A stretch of DNA of 64,000 nucleotides from Mixophyes australis (lineage: Eukaryota > Chordata > Amphibia > Anura > Limnodynastidae). Below the pieces are notes generated by a model that had not been told where the DNA came from, did not search any database, and saw only the letters and a list, made by a program, of their open reading frames with translations. The first letter of the stretch is position 1. The number at the start of each line of letters is the position of its first letter. Made by a program: the position numbers and the translations under genes. This document shows, one piece after another, positions 54,051-63,595 of the stretch. Location of the stretch: contig JAVHZZ010000005.1 in NCBI GenBank assembly GCA_036250195.1, positions 74,759,505 to 74,823,504 on the forward strand, written 5' to 3'.

Positions 54051-56030
54051 ATGACAGACCCAGATTCGGAACCTACAGCTAAAGAGATGCTGCGGCATTT
54101 GGTTACCCGTATTGAGCAACAGGAAGTTCGCCAACGGCATTTACTGCGGTGTTACCAGGCATTAGCCTCCCAAAGAACGTTTGTGCAAGATGCCACAACT
54201 ACTGTTGATGCTCCTGTGCCTTCCTCCGTTTCCCCAGTGCCATCCCAGGTGTCTATGGCTTCCACGCTTCACCTGCCTACTCCGTCAAAGTATGATGGAG
54301 ACCCCAAAACATGTAGGGGTTTTCTTACTCAATGCTCAGTTCATTTTGAGCTCCAACCTCAAAATTTTTCTACCCATCGTTCCAGAGTGGCCTATCTTAT
54401 TTCATTGTTTTCTGGACAAGTTCTCGCATGGGCTTCCCCTCTGTGGGAAAGAAACGATCCATTGTTACAGGATAGTGCCAAATTTATTTCCACGTTCCGA
54501 AGTGTATTCGATGAACCAGGTCGTGTTATTTCCGCTGCATCCAGCATTCTCCGTCTTCGCCAAGGATCTCGCACTGTGGCTCAGTACGTCATTCGATTTC
54601 GGATACTAGCCTCTGAACTTCAGTGGAACGCTGAGGCACTGATCGCCGCCTTCTGGCAGGGGCTTTCCAATAAAATTAAAAACGCACTGACCTCACAAGA
54701 AGTACCCTCCTCTTTGGATGATTTGATTTCCCTTTGCCTTCGTGTAGACATGAGGTTTCGTGAGAATGATTCCGAAAAAGTAACTTCGGTTAAAACACCT
54801 CTTCGCTCAAATCCTCAATTTCACCCAGCTTCATCTCCGGTGATACCCATGGAGATAGGTCGCTCCAAATTAACTTTAGAGGAGACGGACCGAAGAATAA
54901 AGAATAGACTTTGTATCTATTGTGCTGATTCCACGCATATGCTCAATTCTTGTCCCAGGAAATGCCGGGCTCTAACCAATACTGGGGAGATAAGGTTAGG
55001 GTCCCTGGAGTCCTCTCCATCTTCTACGAAATTAAAAGTCTGCGCTTTTGATGTTACGATTTCCTTTGCTACCAAATCCTTTGAGTCTCAAGCACTGATT
55101 GATTCTGGAGCAGCAGGAAATTTCATTTCTAAATCCCTAGTGAATCAATGGTCCCTACCAGTGATTATTTTGAAAACACCGATTACTGTGACTGCTATAG
55201 ATGGATCACGTCTCATCAATGGTCTCGTCACCCAGAGTACGTCTCCAGTAACGCTTCAGATTGGTGTGCTACACCATGAAGAGATTTCGTTTTTAATTCT
55301 TCCTGTTACGACAAGTCCGATTGTCTTAGGCCTTCCATGGCTTCAATGTCATTCTCCCCAGATTGACTGGCGCACTCCTCAAGTTAAGTCTTGGGGAGCT
55401 GAATGTCATCATCGTTGTCTCTCTCAAGTGGTTTCATTCAAAAGACAGCATTCGTCTATTCCACCAGGTCCTCCTCCACAGGATCCTTCATCTACGGATC
55501 TGTGCGATAAGGTTCAGTCTGAACGCCTTCCTCCTCATCGGGCGTTCGTGACGTCCTCGGATGTTGAAGATGGATCTCAGGAGTCATCTTTAAAAAGTCA
55601 AGTGCTGGTGGTTTACAGTCACCATTCGTCTTTTCCGGAATTTCCTGCCCTCCCTCCCACCCAAGTTCCTGCTGTAGAGACTGTTTGTCAGACCTTCAAA
55701 AATATTTGGTCTCAGGTCAAAACCTGTTTGAAGAAGACATCTGCCAAATATAAGTCCTTCGCAGATAAGAAGAGGCGGGCTATTCCACCACTGAAAATTG
55801 GAGATCGTGTCTGGTTATCTACCAAAAATATTCGTTTGAAGGTCCCATCTATGAAATTCGCTCCCCGGTTTATTGGTCCATATAGGATCATTCAAGTGAT
55901 AAATCCAGTTTGTTTCAAACTTCTACTTCCTAAGAACCTTCGTATTTCCAACGCCTTCCATGTGTCCTTGCTCAAACCTCTCATCATCAACTGTTTCTCG
56001 GCTCCTCCTTCAGCACCTCAGCCAGTTTAA
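54051..56030 (+). CDS. gag-protease fused to integrase C-terminus, 659 codons
   Basis: The frame starts at ATG 54051, only 13 bp after the 5' LTR. Residues 1-280 are a Ty3-type gag (capsid-like segment YLISLFSGQVLAWASPLWER and VAQYVIRFRILASELQW). A CX2CX4HX4C zinc knuckle lies at C288-C301 (CIYCADSTHMLNSC). The aspartic protease has its DSGAAG motif at residues 351-356 and the usual IVLGLPWL end at 424-431. Around residues 450-520 the text passes from the protease-RT linker (ERLPPHRAF) straight to the end of the integrase (FPEFPALPPTQVPAVE, then ADKKRRAIPPLKIGDRVWLS). The whole RT, RNase H and integrase core are missing, yet the phase is kept. The frame stops with TAA at 56028. Gag and protease look intact and could assemble particles; no enzyme for reverse transcription is encoded. 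Confidence 0.9.
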   Translation: MTDPDSEPTAKEMLRHLVTRIEQQEVRQRHLLRCYQALASQRTFVQDATTTVDAPVPSSVSPVPSQVSMASTLHLPTPSKYDGDPKTCRGFLTQCSVHFELQPQNFSTHRSRVAYLISLFSGQVLAWASPLWERNDPLLQDSAKFISTFRSVFDEPGRVISAASSILRLRQGSRTVAQYVIRFRILASELQWNAEALIAAFWQGLSNKIKNALTSQEVPSSLDDLISLCLRVDMRFRENDSEKVTSVKTPLRSNPQFHPASSPVIPMEIGRSKLTLEETDRRIKNRLCIYCADSTHMLNSCPRKCRALTNTGEIRLGSLESSPSSTKLKVCAFDVTISFATKSFESQALIDSGAAGNFISKSLVNQWSLPVIILKTPITVTAIDGSRLINGLVTQSTSPVTLQIGVLHHEEISFLILPVTTSPIVLGLPWLQCHSPQIDWRTPQVKSWGAECHHRCLSQVVSFKRQHSSIPPGPPPQDPSSTDLCDKVQSERLPPHRAFVTSSDVEDGSQESSLKSQVLVVYSHHSSFPEFPALPPTQVPAVETVCQTFKNIWSQVKTCLKKTSAKYKSFADKKRRAIPPLKIGDRVWLSTKNIRLKVPSMKFAPRFIGPYRIIQVINPVCFKLLLPKNLRISNAFHVSLLKPLIINCFSAPPSAPQPV

Positions 56031-56321
56031 GTTCATCAGGAGGAAGATTTCGAGATTACTCATGTATTGGACGCAAAAATTTCGCGAGGAGTTCTTCGTT
56101 TCCTCGTTCATTGGAAGGGCTTTGGTCCTGAGGAGCGTTCATGGATCAAAGCTGAAGATCTCAATGCTCCAGCTCTTCTTAAGAAGTTTTATTCCAAAAA
56201 TCCGGACAAGCCCGGTTCCAGGTGTTCTGTGCCCACCTTTAAAAGGGGGGGTACTGTCACTCACCAGACTGTGAGTGCTTCTTCCCGTGTGTTTAGGAAC
56301 CGTGGCCGTCCACCATCCTGA
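56031..56321 (+). pseudogene. chromodomain tail after an in-frame stop
   Basis: Directly after the stop of the fusion frame, and in the same phase, the sequence reads DFEITHVLDAK, then VLRFLVHWKGFGPEERSWI and AEDLNAPALLKKFY. This is the C-terminal chromodomain that chromoviruses carry on integrase, with the aromatic-rich VHWKGF/W core. One TAA codon (56028-56030) cuts it off. The frame then runs through the polypurine tract into the LTR. Chromodomains target integration to modified histones; here it would be made only by read-through. Confidence 0.85.
56241..56254 (+). promoter_or_regulatory. polypurine tract
   Basis: AAAAGGGGGGGTAC lies immediately before the 3' LTR start at 56255. This is the standard place and composition of the plus-strand primer of LTR retrotransposons. 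Confidence 0.8.
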
Positions 56322-58182
56322 GGGTCTGCGCATGCGCAGCCCTTTCAAACCTTCAGTACCTGTTCCTTTTAGTTAATTGGCTGATCAGGCAACACTCCCT
56401 ATTTAAAGCACCCGAGTTCCATACCTCGTGGCCTGATCTTGGAGTCTCATTCCCCATGAGCCTCTGAAGGTGTTCCTGTGTTTCCTCGTGTATTCAGCGC
56501 TGCTGATTCCTGTGGTTTCCAGACCACTTCAACTCTCCTGTGGTTTCCAGCTCACTTCAACCCTCCTGTGTTTCATCGTGACTGTTTAGCTGATTCCTAT
56601 CCGCTGCCTCCGTGCACTACAGTCTTCAGCTCACTTCAACCCTCCTGTGTTTCATCGTGACTGTTTAGCTGATTCCTATCCGCTGCCTCCGTGCACTACA
56701 GTCTTCAGCTCACTTCAACCCTCCTGTGTTTCATCGTGACTGTTTAGCTGATTCCTATCCGCTGCCTCCGTGCACTACAGTCTTCAGCTCACTTCAACCC
56801 TCCTGTGTTTCATCGTGACTGTTTAGCTGATTCCTATCCGCTGCCTCCGTGCACTACCGTCTTCAGCTCACCTCAACTCTCCTGTGTTTCATCGTGACTG
56901 TTTAGCTGATTCCTATCCGCTGCCTCCGTGCACTACAGTCTTCAGCTCACCTCAACTCTCCCGTGTTTCCTCGAGACTGCAACAGCTGATTCCTATCCGC
57001 TGCTCTCCGTGCTCAACTGTTCCAGCTCAGCTCTACTCTCCCGTGTTTCATCGTGACTGCACCTGCTGATTTCTACCCACTACCTCCGTGTACCTGCAGA
57101 ATCCTGCTGGCTGCTACTCCTCAGTTCTACTTGTGTCTGCAGCAGCTGATCCGGTCTCCGTGCTTCTCAGTGTTCCTGCCGGTGTCTACTCGCCAGTCTG
57201 CATCGGATCTACGCCTCGCTGCTTTCATCTCGGCTAGACCATCGCTACTCTTCAGGGTCCTCCAGGAGTCCAGTTCTACATACTACTGCTTCCTGAGTAT
57301 TTGTTGCTTTCCCTGCTGGTCTACCTACCTGTGCGCTGCACCTACTTGATTACCGCTTCACCCTCCAGGGACTTCGCATCCTGCCGGCCTCCAGCCGTTC
57401 AGGTATCTCTGCACTCCTGTCTGACAGCCTGCTCCTGAACCACGGTATGCATACTTCTCATTGACTGTGCTGGTGTATTGCATATCTTGCTGGACTGAGT
57501 TGTTCTCCTCTGGAGTTTACTATCCGCTGAGACTATTGCCATCATTGACTGTGTTATCTTTTGCCCGGATCGTTTCTGTGACTTTGTATTATTACAGTGC
57601 TGTTCAGTCATTACTATATTGTGCATGTCATTGTGGATCAAGTTCAAGGTGTCTGTGTATCCTCTGTATTGCAGTCTCTCCCCGTGCTCCACCTCACATA
57701 TATATTCAGTGGTACAACTTGCTAGAGGCAGACCACTGATCCCTGTTTCCTGTGTCACCTGTTCCAGTATCCTCTCACATAGCAGTGGTACAACTTGCTA
57801 ACGCAGACCACTGACTCCCCGGATACCTCCACTTGGATTCCATTCCTTCACCCAGACAGCGGTACAACTTGCTAAACGCAGACCGCTGACTCTCACCACC
57901 TCCTCGTTGCTGTTGGACATTCCTCCTCACTATAGCAGTGGTACAACTTGCTACCGCAGACCACTGACTACCCTCACGTTCCTTTGTCCATTCAGTTCCT
58001 CGTGTACTTCTACATATATATTACCAGTGCTGCTAGTCATAGACTTTCACGAGCATCTCTATCATCTGCTGTCTCCTGTTCCGTGATCACCCCGCTACCA
58101 GAGTACCATATTACCATCTATACTGCTCTGGTAAGCCCATCACCTGGTGATCCCTGGGTAAAGACTCCTAGTGCCCGTGACA
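56255..58182 (+). repeat. 3' LTR
   Basis: 1928 bp, nearly identical to the 5' LTR, with the same TATA-like box, 79-bp minisatellite and stem-loop repeats (first copy at 57707). Visible differences are few, for example TCTGCGCATGCGC here against TCTGGGCATGCGC, and TTGGAGTCTCA here against TTATAGTGTCTCA in the 5' copy. Confidence 0.95.
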
Positions 58183-58400
58183 AGAGGCATACAGCTGACA
58201 ATCTGTTACAAAAACTAAGGGATGTCATTACAACATGTCTTATCCCGTTTGGACTCTCCTCAGGATATGTCATTTCTGATAACACCACCAATATTATGAG
58301 AGCATTACAGCTGGTTGAATTCCATCACATGCCAATGTTATCTACATGTACTATATATTGTTGTGTCCTTTGCAAAGTCTTAGACACCCATTGATTATGC
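58183..58400 (+). pseudogene. second hAT transposase, core part 2
   Basis: After the LTR element the transposase resumes with KRHTADNLLQKLRDVITTCL and FGLSSGYVISDNTTNIMRAL, matching KRHNADNILEKMREIISQWL and FVVSDNASNIVRAL in the first hAT. The second catalytic Asp (SDN) is present. The sequence decays after FHHMPMLSTCT, where the first hAT has FHHVPCFAHT. The remaining half of the enzyme was not found. Confidence 0.85.
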
Positions 58401-59291
58401 AGATGACTCAGCACAACATTTTGACATCTGGTCTTGTCTACTGTAAAATAATTGACCAGAATTAGCGACACCACCTGATCCTACTATTAACTATCAACAT
58501 CCAAAGAATTTTGGAGGATTATTTTTTAATTGTTTTGAACGGTATAAAGATAACACTTTTATTAACAAAAAACAATGCTGCTTGCAGAAGTAATGTAAGC
58601 ATGGATGTCTAAATGGATGTGTATATGTATTACCTTCCACTTTGCTGCTTTTTCATCAGTATTGCACAAAGTGTTTGTAATCTGAGCTTTATGTCAAAGG
58701 TACCTAACTATATAATAATTTTTGGGAATTGGGGCTGAGTCAAAGCTCAGTGATGAACTTGCTTTTACTGTGAATTACAATGGCTCTTTTTAGTGCATTG
58801 TCTGGCACCCTGGATTGGTCTGGGTCTGATAAAAGCACGCATCCGGGGGGTGGAGGGGGGGTGTTTAGCACAAATTGCCATGTATTAGTTGTAGAATTAC
58901 CACAGTTATCCAAGGAACGGGTAGAGCGATCAAATGAACCATAACTGTTTTCATGATCCAAGGACAATTACATCTTGCACCACTTTTCTTTACTGACACT
59001 GCTGTGTGTTTATTAGATGTGCTATGTGTTTGAGTCATTGCTCTGTCGCTTAGCATTCAGCCAGGTCGCTACAGTATTTGTTTGAAAGTGTATGAAAATA
59101 ATATTGTGACCTGTGAGATGGTCAAAATTGACTGCAAATGGCTTGAAATTAGTGCTATTGAGGTTAATAATAATGTAGGGGGAGAAAAGCAAAATTATGG
59201 GATTTTAGCAAAAAAAATTAGATTTTAGAAAAAAAATAGGGATCCAAAACCAAAACCAAAACCAGAACACAGGGGTCAGTGAACATCTCTA
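58401..59291 (+). other. remnant 3' arm of the second hAT
   Basis: No coding match, because the C-terminal half of the transposase is deleted. The last 100 bp contain an A-rich stretch with CCAAAACCAAAACCA and end in the hAT-type terminus at 59291. Confidence 0.5.
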
Positions 59292-59949
59292 ATTGCAACA
59301 GTGTATCATGCCTATAACTAGCAGAGAAAATTATATTAATTTCATGATATCAGATGACAATAAGTCCATACCCTAAAACGGATTGTCTTATTTGAGATTA
59401 GATGAACAAGTCCAACATATTACTGTAAAGCAATTAGAGGTATCTTATGCTTTAGTGGCCATATACAATTTCACATATTTGCTGTGTGGAAACAACAGGA
59501 AAAGAGCTTGAGCAATGTCCACATATAGACCAGAATATCACATGTTATCTGTTTGGATTAATAAAGATTTGCCCCTTAATTATACTACTGGCGCTGCTGT
59601 ACTTCTTGAACATTTTCAGAAGGATTGGCTTTCCATATAGGCATTCTGTGTATCAGTCATTAGTGAAACAGTAAAGCTTGCAACAAGGGACGGGTAGTTT
59701 ACTGGCACCTTTATTCTCTGTGACATTCAGTTAATATATAGAAATCTAAGTAGCAGCAACATGTTTGTCAAAACTCTCTGAAGCCTGAGCAATTTCACAT
59801 TTCACTGCTGGCTTCACTGGACCAGTTCCAAAAGGCCACCAGCTGCTGACAGACCATTGGGGCACATTGGACCCTGCACACACCGTGATTTCAGCAACCC
59901 ATGGCACCAGGACCAGAATGCTACTGTCAGGAGGCTGCTCACCAACATG
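59292..59949. other. no gene recognised
   Basis: Unassigned DNA between the hAT end and the scrambled L1 pieces. The 62-codon frame at 59486 is unconvincing. Confidence 0.35.
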
Positions 59950-60110
59950 GCTCTTAAATTCCTCTCCAATAATGTTAAAGGTCTCAATTCCCCCACAAAA
60001 ACATTCCCTTCTTCATATTAACAAACTTTGTGCTGATATTGTTTTCTGGCAGGAAACTCATTTCAAGAGAGACAGCCATCCCTCATTATCGTCAAGGAGA
60101 TAGGTCAAGC
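59950..60110 (+). pseudogene. L1 endonuclease fragment (first)
   Basis: MALKFLSNNVKGLNSPTK begins at 59949. After a frame change LCADIVFWQETHFKRD follows, the opening of L1 endonuclease with its catalytic ET. It resembles the fragment at 60526 more closely than the L1 at 46 kb, so the two are probably duplicates of one older copy. Confidence 0.7.
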
Positions 60111-60339
60111 ACCGCCTCACTTGGTGTTAATACTCCCGGCACTAAACCCCTTATCACACATTGATTTATGACTCCAGAGTCATTAATAAAACCTTTTGAA
60201 CCTTTTAAGATAAACTTTACAACTAGCCCACCCTGCATGATGCCTGCTCGCATCTGGTTGACTCAGTTACCTATCTAGATTCCTGCAACCCACCTAGATT
60301 TATCCCGGCAAAGGCCGAAAGGCCCCAACCTTATGCAAT

Positions 60340-60525
60340 GACATCTCTGAGGAGGAAGTGAAGATCACCCTTAGCTCCCAGAAACCATTGAAGGCACCGG
60401 GCCAAGATGGGGTTCCCATGATCTCTAACAAAATCTTTGCCCCTAGCCTTCTTCCCAGGTTGGTCCAGATTTTCAAATACATACTTAGTAGCAAGGACTT
60501 TCATTCAGATATTCTTCTTAATATC
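60340..60525 (+). pseudogene. L1 RT fingers fragment
   Basis: DISEEEVKITLSSQKPLKAPG and QDGVPMISNKIFAPSLLPRL correspond to the region around APGPDG at 47.8 kb, with the Pro of PGPDG changed to Gln. It is placed between two endonuclease fragments, which is not the L1 order. The reading then passes directly into the second endonuclease piece, so the joint is a rearrangement. Confidence 0.7.
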
Positions 60526-60890
60526 TGCTTCATTAACACTAAAGGTCTCAATATACCCCCAAAACGATCCCTTCTTCATGTTTATATTAACAAACTTTCT
60601 GCTGATATTGTTTTCTTGCAGGAAACTCATTTCAAGAGAGACCACCATCCCTCATTGTCCCCAAGAAGATTTCAGACAGTCATCTATTCCAAGTACACCT
60701 CCAAACGCAATGGAGTCGCCGTTATGATTCGCAACTCCATCTCATTGATAGTCTCCAAATTTGTCTGTGATGATGAAGGGTGCTTCCTTATTCTACTGGG
60801 TAAGGTAGGCTCTTATGATATAATAATGGCGAACATTTATATGTCAAATGTTGGGCACTCTAATATCTTCAATACATTTTTTTCATGAGC
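60526..60890 (+). pseudogene. L1 endonuclease fragment (second)
   Basis: INTKGLNIPPKRSLLHVYINK, LSADIVFLQETHFKRD, NGVAVMIRNSISLIVSKFVC and FLILLGKVGSYDIIMANIYM follow the L1 endonuclease fold in order and in one frame to about 60888. The C-terminal part continues with stops to about 61180, where a partial LFDIWR-like stretch is seen. Decayed. Confidence 0.75.
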
Positions 60891-61207
60891 TTCATACCTG
60901 CCATACAGGTAAAAAATTTGTAGAGCAAGGTTTGAAAACTGTCATTTCTGACTCATTGGATAGGTAAAGTACCGTCTCCCCTGGTGCCCACACTCCTGGC
61001 TCTAAACTCCTTAAAAAATACCAGAATGAGGCAGGCCTGTTTGACATTTGGCGAGCCCTTTTGATTCTTTTACGATAAGCTAGACAACTTGTCCACTCCT
61101 CAGGATGCCCGTTCTAATCTGGTCGACTCACTTGCCCATCTAGATTCTCAAAGGCCTTGATGTTATGTAATGACATCTCTTAGAAGAAAGTGAAAATTGC
61201 CCTCATC

Positions 61208-61282
61208 TTATTTTAGAGGTTAGAGTTAGGGTTAACCCTAACCTTAACTTCTAACCCTAATACCCCTAACCCCTAAAATAAT
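61208..61282. repeat. telomere-like palindrome
   Basis: The left arm TTATTTTAGAGGTTAGAG and the right arm, inverted TTATTTTAGGGGTTAGGGG, match with few differences. The centre contains TTAGGGTTAACCCTAA, i.e. head-to-head telomere-type hexamers around TTAA. It interrupts the L1-derived region between 61180 and 61470. Confidence 0.7.
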
Positions 61283-61469
61283 ACTTACATTACATAAAAG
61301 ACAGCTGGGTCCGTCCATCACCGCTTTAAGATAAGTCGCGGTTTGTGATGACGTCATCTTGCACAGCTGTCATGCTAGTGAGATTGCCCCGTTAATCAAA
61401 AGTTTTGAAATAAAATAATTACGTAAGTCACTGAATACCGAATACCTAAAGATTCTACTAAACAACCCC

Positions 61470-61640
61470 ATCTCCTCCCCTAGTAAGCCCATGGACCAGC
61501 TGGTACTGCACATTATTCATGCTTCTAAATTACTTATAACAAGAGCATGGAAACAAGAGATCCGAACAAAGTATCAGCAGCATGGTAATGGCCACAACCC
61601 AATGTCTGAAAGCTATGCAATATGTTCTGCAGTTTGAACT
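61470..61640 (+). pseudogene. L1 ORF2 C-terminal fragment
   Basis: SKPMDQLVLHIIHASKLLITR and AWKQEIR resemble SAKLASHVLAAARCLIAKFWK in the L1 copy at 27.2-28.6 kb, the last part of ORF2. It follows the scrambled endonuclease/RT pieces on the same strand and probably derives from the same insertion. Confidence 0.55.
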
Positions 61641-62240
61641 ATTATTGACAATTTATCAAAGACTATTATGTTATTGTTCTGCATACTGATCCATCCAAAA
61701 GTTGGGCTAATTCTTGATTTTGGCCTCCAACTTCTATAAATCATTTTTCTTCCTCTATGATTACAATCTCCTAGCCTTCATCTCTAACCCCTGTAAGTTG
61801 CCCACTCTCAGGAACACCATCATGGCCTTAATCCTATCCTCTTCTCAATAGTCTATTTCTTTAACAACACAGTCATTATTGTCCATGATGCCGTATTACT
61901 GGCCACTTTGACAGTGTCACTCCAAAACCAAACCATGGCTTTCCCTTTAGACTCGCAGCCTCCAAATGTGTTTCCACTCTTCTGAGTGCCAATGAAGACA
62001 ATCCTGCTACGATGCTGACTACATCCACTCTAAATTCATCCTTACTTCTTTGCACATAGCTCTCACTTTCACCGCACAAAAATACTTCAAATGTATCATC
62101 CTCTTCTACAAGCAATTAGTTTGATTCCTTCCCAGCACCCTCTGACACAAATGAAGATGAAGTAGCTAGTCTCTTCTTAACTTCCTACTCTATCTCCTGT
62201 CCTCTTGATCCTATACCCTCACAAATCGCTAGAGTCCTCT
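61641..62240. other. no clear gene; possibly diverged LINE sequence
   Basis: The stretch leads into the L2-type RT that follows and may be its decayed upstream part, but no motif is readable. The minus-strand frame at 61876-62115 is not supported by any motif. Confidence 0.3.
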
Positions 62241-62245
62241 CTCCT

Positions 62246-63595
62246 GTGCTCATTCCACCTCTAACTAAAATGTCTCTCTCTACTGGTCTCTTCCTGTCAT
62301 TATACGAGCATGCAGTTATTACACCTATTCTGCAACAACAAAATTCTGACCCAAATTCCAAGCTTCTAGAGAGACTTGCCTATACTCTCCCCACACACCT
62401 TTTTTCTGCAAACAACCTATTGAATCCACTTCAGTCAGGCATTTGCTCGCAATACTCCACAGAGACTGCATTGACTAAGGCTGAAAATGATTTGATCACT
62501 GCTAAAACCAAAGGCCATTTCTCTCTTCTAATTCTCCTGGATCTCTCCGCTGCATTCGACACTGTTGACCACACACTTCTCATACAAATGCTACAATCCA
62601 TGCTCTTCAAGACACTGTCATATGCTGGCTTTCATTCTACCTTTCTAATTGCTCTTTCAATGTTAATTTTTCTGAATTCACCTCTGCTCCATTTCCTTTA
62701 TAGGTTGGAGTACCACAAAGCTAAGTACTAGATTATCTTCTGTTCTCTATACCACTTCTTTTGAAAAACTATTAAGATCCTTTGGATTTCAGTATCATCT
62801 CTATATAGATGATACCCAAATTTATCTATCCTCTCCTGATCTCCCGCCATCTGTGTTGTCCTGCGTTACTGACTGTCTTTCTGCTATTTCATCTTGGATA
62901 TCCTCTCGGCAACTCAAACTCAATCTTTCAAAAACAGAGTTAATAATATTCCCACCCACCAACAGAAGTTACCTACCTGACATTTCTATTTCTGTTCACA
63001 AGATGACCTTAAATCGCAACCTGCAAGCTCACTGCCTACGTGTGATCCTAAACTCAGGACTATCCTTTGGTTCCCACATTGATTGTATATCTAAATGATG
63101 TTGCATACATCTAAAATACATTTTCAGAATATGCACTTATCTTACACAAAAAATCTAATTCATGCAGTCATCATCTCCTGCATTGACTATTATAATTCCC
63201 TCCTTACTAGTCTTCCCCTAAACAGACTCGGACTCTACGATCTATTTTGCACACAGCGGCTAGACTGATTTTCCTTGAAAATTGTTCTCCCTCTGGTGAG
63301 CCACTCTGTCAGTCTCTACATTGGTTGCCTGTTTTTACCGAATCTAATAAAAAATACTTCCACTAACATACAAGGCTATCAGAAAAAAAATTGCATTTAC
63401 ATAAATCTCCTCACTTGTCTCAAAGTATCTCCCAACTTGACAACTTTGTTTTGCACAAGATCTGCGTCTCTCACCTCTTTGTCTGTTTTACCCCGTATTG
63501 TTAATTACTGTGTTTTTCCCCAATTGTAAAGTGTTGCGAAATTTGCTAGCGCTATATAAAAAAATGTTGATGATGATGATGATGATGATGAATAC
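62246..63595 (+). pseudogene. L2-type LINE, RT and 3' end
   Basis: The first frame contains [26 protein letters not shown]-like [20 protein letters not shown] and [19 protein letters not shown], the RT motifs 1-3/A of L2-clade LINEs, including the catalytic Asp in [22 protein letters not shown] residues near 62810 represent the catalytic box in another frame. [21 protein letters not shown] and [10 protein letters not shown] follow at 62853. The 3' end has CAATTGTAAAGTGTTGCGAA, GCGCTATATAAA and a (GATGAT)n tail at about 63566-63591. It is frameshifted several times and truncated at its 5' end. Confidence 0.85.
63566..63591 (+). repeat. (GAT)n tail of the L2-type LINE
   Basis: TTGATGATGATGATGATGATG directly after the TATATAAAAAAATG box. 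L2-type elements commonly end in short simple repeats used in priming, and the SINE copies here end in the same kind of tail. Confidence 0.85.

Larger units (their letters stand above)
52108..58182 (+). mobile_element. internally deleted chromovirus-type Ty3 LTR retrotransposon
   Basis: Two near-identical LTRs of about 1.93 kb flank a short 2.2-kb interior, all bracketed by the 5-bp duplication AGAGG (52103-52107 and 58183-58187). The interior has one open gag-protease-integrase-tail frame and a chromodomain. RT, RNase H and the integrase catalytic core are absent. The element must therefore have been copied by enzymes supplied by a relative. The few differences that I see between the LTRs point to a young insertion. 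It sits inside the transposase gene of the second hAT. Confidence 0.95.
49791..59291 (+). mobile_element. second hAT element of the same type, decayed and split
   Basis: The interval starts with tandem repeats comparable in position to the 5' arm of the first hAT. It holds transposase pieces in the right order, a nested LTR retrotransposon, and a right end that reads ACAGGGGTCAGTGAACATCTC then TA. Inverted, this is TAGAGATGTTCACTGACC, very like the TAGAGATG terminus of the first element. The left terminus was not found; it may have been lost where the L1 is joined. Confidence 0.65.

Noticed and set aside
54181..54609. 142-codon plus-strand frame
   Set aside because: It is a shadow of the gag frame at 54051-56030 in another phase.
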